A stretch of 64,000 nt of DNA, taken from positions 1,157,001 to 1,221,000 of the forward strand of contig JAJHZJ010000082.1 in NCBI GenBank assembly GCA_023548195.1, written 5' to 3'. The stretch's first letter is position 1, and each line of letters begins with the position of its first letter. Shown piece by piece: positions 57,350 through 64,000 of this stretch. Under the pieces are notes generated by a model that did not search any database, was not told the DNA's origin, and saw only the letters and a list, made by a program, of their open reading frames with translations. The position numbers and the translations under genes were made by a program. This DNA is from Bettongia penicillata ogilbyi (taxonomy: Eukaryota; Chordata; Mammalia; Diprotodontia; Potoroidae).

Positions 57350-58830
57350 GAGATCTTGCAATACTAGCTCTACCAACTAGAAAGGCATTGCAACAGTCTA
57401 GGTGAAAAGTATTGAAAGTCTGTAGGATGGTCATTATAGTAAAAGTAAAGAGAAGAAGATGGGGGAGAGAAATCTAGGAAAGGTTGATTGGACAAGACCT
57501 GGCAACCAGTTGGATGTAGAGGAGAGAGAATAAGAAGACTTGTGGACAACTCCAAATTTGCAGACTTAGGTGACTGGAAGGATTGGAAAAATAGAAATAG
57601 AGAAGTTAGGAAGAGGAATGAGTTTAGAGGAAAAGATAATGAATTTCATTTGGGACACAATCCTAGGTGACAACTAGGAGTTGTTGTCTAGCAGGCAGTT
57701 TTAATGAAGGACCTCTGGAGAGAGAAGAGGGCTGAATGAATGAAAAACCATTTAGCAGAGTGATCTGCATAGAGATGATCGTTGACTCTTGATAGGTCAC
57801 TGAGAGAAAGCACTGAAAGCGAAAAGGAGGGAGCCCACAGTAGATCCCTGGAGAATACCTACCCATAGAGCATGGGGTGAGATTTGGATGTTGATCCTGC
57901 AAAGGAGATTGAGAAAATGAGGGAAGTAGGGAGAAAACCACAGCTCAGGATCACAAACATCCCAAAGAAGATAGACAGAGGGAGTGATCAACACTGTGAA
58001 ATTCTGGAGAGGTCTAAAAGCATAAAAACTAGAATAAGCCAGTTGGATTGATAAATAAGGAGATCATTGGAGACTTTGAGGAGGAGGAAGCCAGATTACA
58101 AAGGGGTGAGAATTGAGTGGGAGGTGACAAAGTAGAGGTACAAAATGTTGAGGGTTTTTTTCTAGGACATTGGCTGTGAAAGAGAGGAAAGATCTCAGAC
58201 AACACTTTGAGGAGGATGGTGGGGTCAAATCAATTTTTTAAGGATGGGAAAAATTGGACATGGTTGAAAGCACAAGGAAAGGCATTCGTGGGTGAAGAAA
58301 GGTTAAAGATTGAATCAAGGGATAAGGATCAAGGAGAGAGTGATAGTGGAAGGAGAAGAATTACCTCATCCTCTGAGATTGGAGCAAGGGGAGGGTGTAT
58401 GGAATGATACATGAGTTGATTTGTAATGGAACATGGGGAGGAGAAGGAGTCAATGAAGGATGACCTTTTTTTCTTCCCCTTTCAATGAAGTTTGAGGCCA
58501 GAGCCTTTGCTTGTCTTGAGAAGAGGTTTAGAACAGTACTGTATTCAGTCGAGTTCAAGAAAGAGTTGATCAGGAAAGCGTGATTGGAATGTAGCAATGA
58601 GGGCCCAGATGAGACTGGAAAAACATGAATTTGCAGGGATTAGGGGCTTTTCTCTAAGTGTTTAGCAGCATAGAAACAAATGGAGAAAGTGATAGGAAAA
58701 TCACCCAGGTCTGGGGTTTGGAGAGGAATGAGAAATAATGGGATGGTGAAGCTCTGTGGTCATGCAAGGAGGAACCTTGGGAAAGCACGTTATTGCTTAG
58801 ACCTGTGAGGTTTTTTTCTTAAGAAAAAAA
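57350..58830 (-). mobile_element. L2 fragment (antisense)
   Basis: Long polypurine-rich antisense L2: GCATTGCAACAGTCTAGGTG near 57385, CCACAGTAGATCCCTGGAGA near 57836, TGGAGACTTTGAGGAGGAGG near 58069, and TTTTTTAAGGATGGGAAAAA near 58234. It corresponds to the reverse transcriptase domain and downstream part. Non-coding. Confidence 0.7.
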
Positions 58831-59884
58831 GGGTTCTTTGTTGTGAAATGTCTTGTACTTTTGATCCCTTTTGTGACCATTGGAATACTTTTTCCTGTTG
58901 TAATAGTGACACCTACTGTACCAACTAAATATCTTATTTGCTCTATTATGTTAGAACTCTTTTTCTGAAGCTAATTTCCTTTTGGTGAAAATAAAAAATA
59001 ATGATACCAACTGGATATTGTAAATTAAAGCTTTTGTTTTTAAACAGAGGTATTCCTTGTCCTGCTAAGGGGTGGTGGTGACATGCATAGGGGATGTGAG
59101 ATAGATAATTCTTTCAGGCTTAAGTAGCGTTTAGATGATACAAAGAAGTATAATAGTTTAGGTAGAAGGTATAATGAGCTGGTGTTGGAGAGATCTGGTT
59201 CTTGCTTTATTTTTATTTTTAAATTTATTTTGTTTTATTTATTTGTTTAATTTTTACTTTGGGCAAGCCCTCAAAGTGAGAGTGTGGGGCTAGGTGACTT
59301 TTGAAGCCCCTGAAGTCTTTGAATATCTGGGGGCATGTAGGGTTCTTCTTTGCCCCTTGTCCTCTGGGTTAAAGGTTTGGGTTGTCTTACTAACATTTTG
59401 TGATTATAATTTACTTTGGGCAATGTCAAGGTAGAATTTTAATTCTTTTCATAATTTACATAGGCCTAACTTTTGAATTTTCCCAAAATTATTAGGGTCT
59501 GTTCTCAATATCTAATGTGGTTTTCCTGGGAAAGAAAGGGAAAGTAATAGGAGGCCTTGCTGGCAAGTCTCCACCAGCACTCAGTTCCTGAGACCAGGGA
59601 GAGCATTCTGTTCAGTGCATTGATAAAAAGACTCACGAAATAAGTATCAGCTGTGATCTTTCATTGAACTGATCATCATGGATGCCTATATAAACTGTTA
59701 GCAACCAGAAATCTAGCACAATGCTGGCTTTAGGGTAAGTAGTATCCCTTCTCTCTACCCCTAATGAAATGTAAGCTCCTTGAAGGTGGAGATGATTTCA
59801 TTTTCTTGCAATCATGTTCCCAGCTCCTAGCACAGTACCTGGAGCATAATAGGTACTTTTCATGCCTGTTAATTGATTAAGGAG

Positions 59885-61012
59885 AGATTGAGTCATAGAT
59901 TTTCAGAACTGGAAGTGACCTTATTAATCATTTAGTTGAAACCATTTATCAAAAGAATCCCTACTATTACATATTCACTAAGGGTTCATCCAGGCTTTAA
60001 TTAAATACCTCCACTGAGATGGAATTAACTCTCTCCTGAGAAAGCCTGCTTTGCCTTCAGATAGCTCTGGTGGTTTGAAAGGTTTTCTCTGTTAACTTCA
60101 AGCTTAAACTTGCCTTTTTCTAATTCTCATCCACTGTCTAGTTTGCATTCTGGAACCAAGTAGAACAAAACAACTTCCTTTTCCACATGCCAGCTTTTTA
60201 AGACTTGAAGGCAGTTATATTCCCCCTTAGATTCCTTTTCTCAAGGCTAAACATCCCCAGTTCCTTCACTGATTTCATAGACCATGGGCCCTTGTACCAT
60301 TCTGGTTGTGCTTCTCTGGGTGCTTTCTAGCTTTTCACTCTATTCAGTCACATTGAATTTGTCCACTAAAACTCGATTTTTTCAGATGAATTGCTGTCTG
60401 GCTTAACGCTTGCCTCTCATTCTTCTGATAACGATTTCTTAAGTCCAAATTTAAGCTTCCACTTATCCCCATTAAATTTCACCTTACCAAGTTTAGCCTA
60501 GTTTTGTAGCCTGTCAAGACTTTTTTGGATCCTCACTGTCATTCTGTGTTTTAGCTACCTCTGCTAGATTTGTTTCATCGGAAGATTTGGAAAGAATATT
60601 GTCTGTATTTTCAACCCAGTGATAGAAATGTTAAACAGCTCAGGCCCAAGGACAGCTCTTTGGTCCACTTTCCTGGAAACCAACCCCTTTTCAATCTGAC
60701 ATCAAACTATCACTGATCCTTCTTGGAGCTTAGCTATTCAATGAGTTTAGAATCTGTTTGATTCTACATTGATATTGATTCTAAGTTGATATGGTCATGC
60801 AGCCCACCTTTTTCTATCTTTTCCATAATAATAGCCTGAGATATTTGTTTAAATGCTTTGCTAAAACATAGATAACCTATGTTACACATTAAACTGGTGT
60901 ACCAGCTTAATAGCTTGGCCAAAAAAAAAGGAAACAGCATTAGTTTGGCATGACTTATTCTTGATGGAGCCATGGTGGCTCTTTGTAATGACTGCTTCCT
61001 CATCATACCATA
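59885..61012 (-). mobile_element. CR1/L3-type LINE fragment, first part
   Basis: + strand reads the antisense of a CR1-type reverse transcriptase: TAGCCTGTCAAGACTTTTTT near 60507, TAGAAATGTTAAACAGCTCA near 60624, TTTAAATGCTTTGCTAAAAC near 60849 and GGAGCCATGGTGGCTCTTTG near 60966. It breaks near 61012 and resumes near 62935 after later insertions. This is an ancient element shared across amniotes. Confidence 0.7.
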
Positions 61013-61603
61013 TCATTATCACTACACACAGAATTACACACATGTCCACATACATATATGCACATACACATATGCGTATGTGTATATATGTAAATACACA
61101 TGCGTTTTGTGACATAATATTCATTTCTGAATATATTCCTCTTCCTCTCCCCCAGCTCCATGAAGTCATCCCTTTTTAAACAAAGATTTAAAAATAAAGA
61201 GGAAAAACTGTTTTGAAAAACTAAACTACACATCGATGATGGCTGACAATATATGCAGTATTCCATACTGAATAGTCCTTTACCTTTCCTAAAATAAGGG
61301 AGAAGGAAAGCTACATTTTCCCAACCTTTGTCCGGGGACAAGCTTGATTATTATAATGATATAGTATCTAGTTTTACTTTGTCCTTTACATTTACATTGT
61401 TGTTTTCTTTGTGTATATTATTTTACTGGTTCTTCTTATGCCCCCTCAGTGTCAGTTCATGTGTCTTTCCATATTTTTAAAAATTCTTAATATTCACAAT
61501 TTCTTGTGGTACAGTAATATTCTGTTACATTCATATATTACTATGTATTTAGCCATTCCCCAGTTAGTGGACACTTAGGTAGTTGGCTGCCAGGTCTTTG
61601 TTT

Positions 61604-61654
<51 letters not shown>

Positions 61655-61995
61655 CTGTCTCACTCTCACACACACACTCACACTGCTTCTGCTGCTGCTG
61701 CAGGGAATATTTTGGTGCATATAAGGCTCTTCTTTGTGCCTTGCCTTCTGGGTTAAAGGTTTTGGTTATCTTAGTAAATTTTTATAGCATAATTTTAATT
61801 TGCATTCTAGAGTGGTTGAACCAGTTCACAGTGTTAGTATGCAGGTTATCTCACAGCCATTTCAGTGTTGATTATTTCCATCTTCTCTCATCTTTGCAAT
61901 TTACTGGGTATGAAATGAAACTTCAGAGTCATTATTATATGTATTTCTTTTATTCTGAGTGATCTGAAGCAGTCTTTCATAGGATTTCTAGTAGT
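61013..61995 (-). mobile_element. L1 3' fragment inserted in CR1, with microsatellite
   Basis: Degenerate antisense L1 end: ATTTAGCCATTCCCCAGTTA near 61548, TCTAGAGTGGTTGAACCAGT near 61807. An ATGT/CA-type tract at about 61028-61105 and a CA run near 61605-61651 lie within it. Ends approximate. Confidence 0.55.
61605..61680. repeat. CA microsatellite
   Basis: A long CA run (about 46 bp after CACG) followed by CTCTCTGTCTCACTCTCACA-type sequence and a short CTG repeat (CTTCTGCTGCTGCTG) near 61686. Confidence 0.9.
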
Positions 61996-61997
61996 TT

Positions 61998-62238
61998 GGG
62001 GGCAACTGGGTGGCACAGTGGATAGAGGGTTGAGCCTGGAGTCAGGAAGACCTGAGTTAAAAAATCGCCTCAGATGCTTACCATCTGTGTGACCCTGGAC
62101 AGATCACTTAACCCTCTTTGTCTCAGTTTCCTCATTTGTAAAATGAACTGGAGAAGGAATGGCAAAACACTCCGATATCTTTGCCAAGAAAATCCCAAAT
62201 AGAGTCATGAATAGTTGGACGTGACTGAAATGACTGAA
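61998..62238 (+). mobile_element. tRNA-derived SINE, complete
   Basis: GGGGGCAACTGGGTGGCACA start with a canonical A box TGGCACAGTGG, a decayed B box, CCTGGACAGATCACTTAACC, CTCAGTTTCCTCATTTG and the 3' module ending GTGACTGAAATGACTGAACA. This is the clearest SINE of the window and the type that supports a marsupial source. Confidence 0.85.
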
Positions 62239-62250
62239 CAGAAGCAAAGT

Positions 62251-62934
62251 TGTGGTGGGTGAAAGATAAAATGACTGAGGAAACAAAGGTTTGATCTTCT
62301 GAACATATTGATTTATTAAGCAGTGCATGGCGATTGCCTAGTAAATTGCTTAGGGCTGGACCCCAAGTACAGGGGGAGATACATTAAAAACAATCAAAGA
62401 AGACCAATTAATTAAAAGAAAACAATTACCAGGATGTAAGACTATGTAATCTGATTTTTATTTGGAGGAAGTATTGGGGACTTTCTAAGCTGAGGGGAGG
62501 TGAATGAATAGGCATAATTCCTTGAAATCAGAAAAGGAGGTATCCCCTTCCTCCCAAGTGTCTGTGAACAGTCAAAGGAACATGGAAACAACTGATTGAC
62601 CAACATGGGATCAGTTTTCAGATAAGACATACAGGTTGTTTGAGATGTACAATTGTGAGAAAACTCCTTTCGTCAGTCTTTGGATCTGACAGCAGGTGGA
62701 GGTGGTCCAGTTTTCCAACCACGTAAGGCTAAGTTCAAACTAAACAAAGTGTTCTCACAAGACAAATTTTGGACTCGACCCATAATTGAGTATAAAGGGA
62801 ACTAGCTCCAGAATTGAGTCACAAGATGGAGTCACTATGGTTCACTCAATTCCCACAATTAACTGCTTGCTGTCCTAATCCCCTCAGTTCTCTCAGTTTG
62901 AAAGTCTTCCTTTGAGAATTTTTGTTCCCACACA
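62251..62934 (-). mobile_element. solo LTR
   Basis: A 684-bp block with inverted ends TGTGGTGGG and TTCCCACACA (TG...CA). On the - strand it shows GACTCCATCTTGTGACTC, a common retroviral LTR phrase, and TTAATAAATC near its 3' end as a polyadenylation signal. No clear target duplication is visible and no retroviral genes are adjacent. Confidence 0.6.
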
Positions 62935-63420
62935 GAGGCTAGTCATTTCTTTAATAATATATCTTAGAATTTTCTCAGGAATTGCAATCAAACTCATTCA
63001 TTTTGGATTTGCAGATTCTGTTCCCTTTTCTTTTTTGAAAATCAAGACCACATTCTAGGCCTGTAGTACCTTTTGTTAGTTTCTGTGGTTCCACAGTCAC
63101 ACGCATCAGTCCCCCGCCGTCCCCTCCTGCCCCTGCCCTGAACTCAGAGATGCGTTCCACTTGGGTCACACGACCTGATTCGTTAAGAGCAGTTCGTTGT
63201 TTTGTCACTTTTTATCCTGTTATCAACTTCCTATTGTCCATTTTTGCTCTTTTCTGCCCCATCCGAAGGTCATTCTCTTTGACAGAGGAAACAGAAGCCA
63301 AATGAAAATTAAGGAGCTCTGCCTTCTCAGTCTTTCCGTTGTCCATTGTCATTGTCCCGTCTCACCTGCAGCAGAGTACCTATCCCTTCTGTGAGCATGG
63401 GACTGGGCCACGCTTCTGTA
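62935..63420 (-). mobile_element. CR1/L3-type LINE fragment, second part
   Basis: The CR1 text resumes: ATCTTAGAATTTTCTCAGGA near 62961, TTTGAAAATCAAGACCACAT near 63034 and AGGAGCTCTGCCTTCTCAGT near 63312, which follow directly on the first part in the element's order. Confidence 0.65.
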
Positions 63421-64000
63421 TCCATTCCATTGCCTGCCTTTCCTTTTATCTTCTATATGTTCTTTTGAAAAGTGAAGTTGGTTGGTGAGCGTTTTATGTA
63501 TTTGCATGGGTCTCTTCAAGATAACATTTCTTTTTCATCTTTTATCATAAACTCTAGAGTTTATGAATCCTCTCGTTCCTATCATTTGCATCCCAGCAAC
63601 CAGCTCTTCCCTTTATAAATCAGACTTATAATCAAATTCCCCCTTCTTGGATCCTCCACCTTTTGAAGGATGGAATTTTCATTAAATCTGGTTGAGAAAT
63701 TGTTATTGCAGCTTTTGGCAGAGAAGGAGTACCATCCAACAGATGTTTGGAAAACTGAAGTCTCTCCCTGTAACCTTCCCATACCCCTATGCTAGGCCTA
63801 TAATTTTTTTCATTAAACTTCTCATGATTTCTTCCTGTTTGCTCTGTAGTATATTAGGGATAGAGTTAGGGACTTTACCTATGATGTGTTTAGTGTCAGG
63901 AACTTCTGGATGATGAAGCACCTTCTCTTAGTGCAATTCATCAACTTACGGCAACTTCCAGTCTTAGAGAATTACTTTGAATATTGAAAGATTAAGTCAT
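63421..64000. other. right edge of window, intronic
   Basis: No exon or confident repeat recognised, apart from possible continuation of the CR1 relic. Confidence 0.4.

Larger units (their letters stand above)
56810..64000 (+). other. XPNPEP1: XPNPEP1 intron 9 (partial, continues beyond window)
   Basis: At least 7.2 kb with no further XPNPEP1 exon recognised; the expected next peptide begins with a Cys-containing segment not found here. Contents: antisense L2 at 57350-58830, an L2 3' end at about 59750-59880, the nested CR1/L1/SINE/LTR block at 59885-63420, and unique sequence at 58850-59740 and 63420-64000. Confidence 0.75.

Noticed and set aside
61605..61680. Regular repeat array considered as CRISPR-like.
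   Set aside because: It is a simple CA microsatellite in a mammalian genome with no spacers.

Overview
The window is eukaryotic, mammalian genomic DNA and most likely marsupial. One spliced gene is certain: the 5' half of XPNPEP1 (cytosolic X-prolyl aminopeptidase 1, aminopeptidase P1) on the + strand. Exons with canonical GT/AG borders and matching phases encode residues 1-304 of a protein that is about 623 residues long in human. The rest of the sequence is intergenic or intronic and is dominated by retrotransposons. The marsupial call rests on two things: the repeat types (L1 3' ends, tRNA-derived SINEs with CORE/MIR-like bodies, abundant L2/MIR and CR1/L3) and a protein that is close to human XPNPEP1 but clearly not eutherian. 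I did not assign a species.

Layout. Positions 1 to about 14,500 lie upstream of XPNPEP1. In human this is the XPNPEP1-ADD3 intergenic interval; no ADD3 exon was recognised here. A CpG-rich promoter lies at about 14,580-15,440 and contains a perfect CRE. It includes first exon sequence with a splice donor at 15106/15107. Exon 2, carrying the main start codon at 22857, follows a 7.7 kb intron. Exon 3 (45229-45292) follows a 22 kb intron. Exons 4-9 lie between 46,585 and 56,809. Intron 9 runs off the right edge, so the catalytic metal-binding domain is not in the window.

The most striking non-genic feature is a family of three related elements of about 2.8-2.9 kb, all on the - strand (7219-10004, about 31,297-34,139 and 41,714-44,653). 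Each has a GC-rich 5' leader starting with a YY1-like motif, an L1-type ORF1, and then a roughly 0.55-1.0 kb 3' region and A-rich tail. None has any ORF2. The third copy is bounded by a perfect 15-bp target-site duplication, so the ORF2-less structure was inserted as a unit. This is the organisation of half-L1 (HAL1) elements, which must borrow reverse transcriptase. All three copies have damaged ORF1s; the third has only one nonsense codon.

Other repeats include L1 fragments (one of 3 kb with a decayed reverse transcriptase), many L2, MIR and tRNA-type SINE pieces, hAT-like DNA transposons, LTR-like sequences, a nested CR1/L1/SINE/LTR stack at 59.9-63.4 kb, and CA/TG microsatellites. No tRNA, rRNA, CRISPR, operon or bacterial feature was seen. 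Repeat family names are from recognition only and were not checked against a library.
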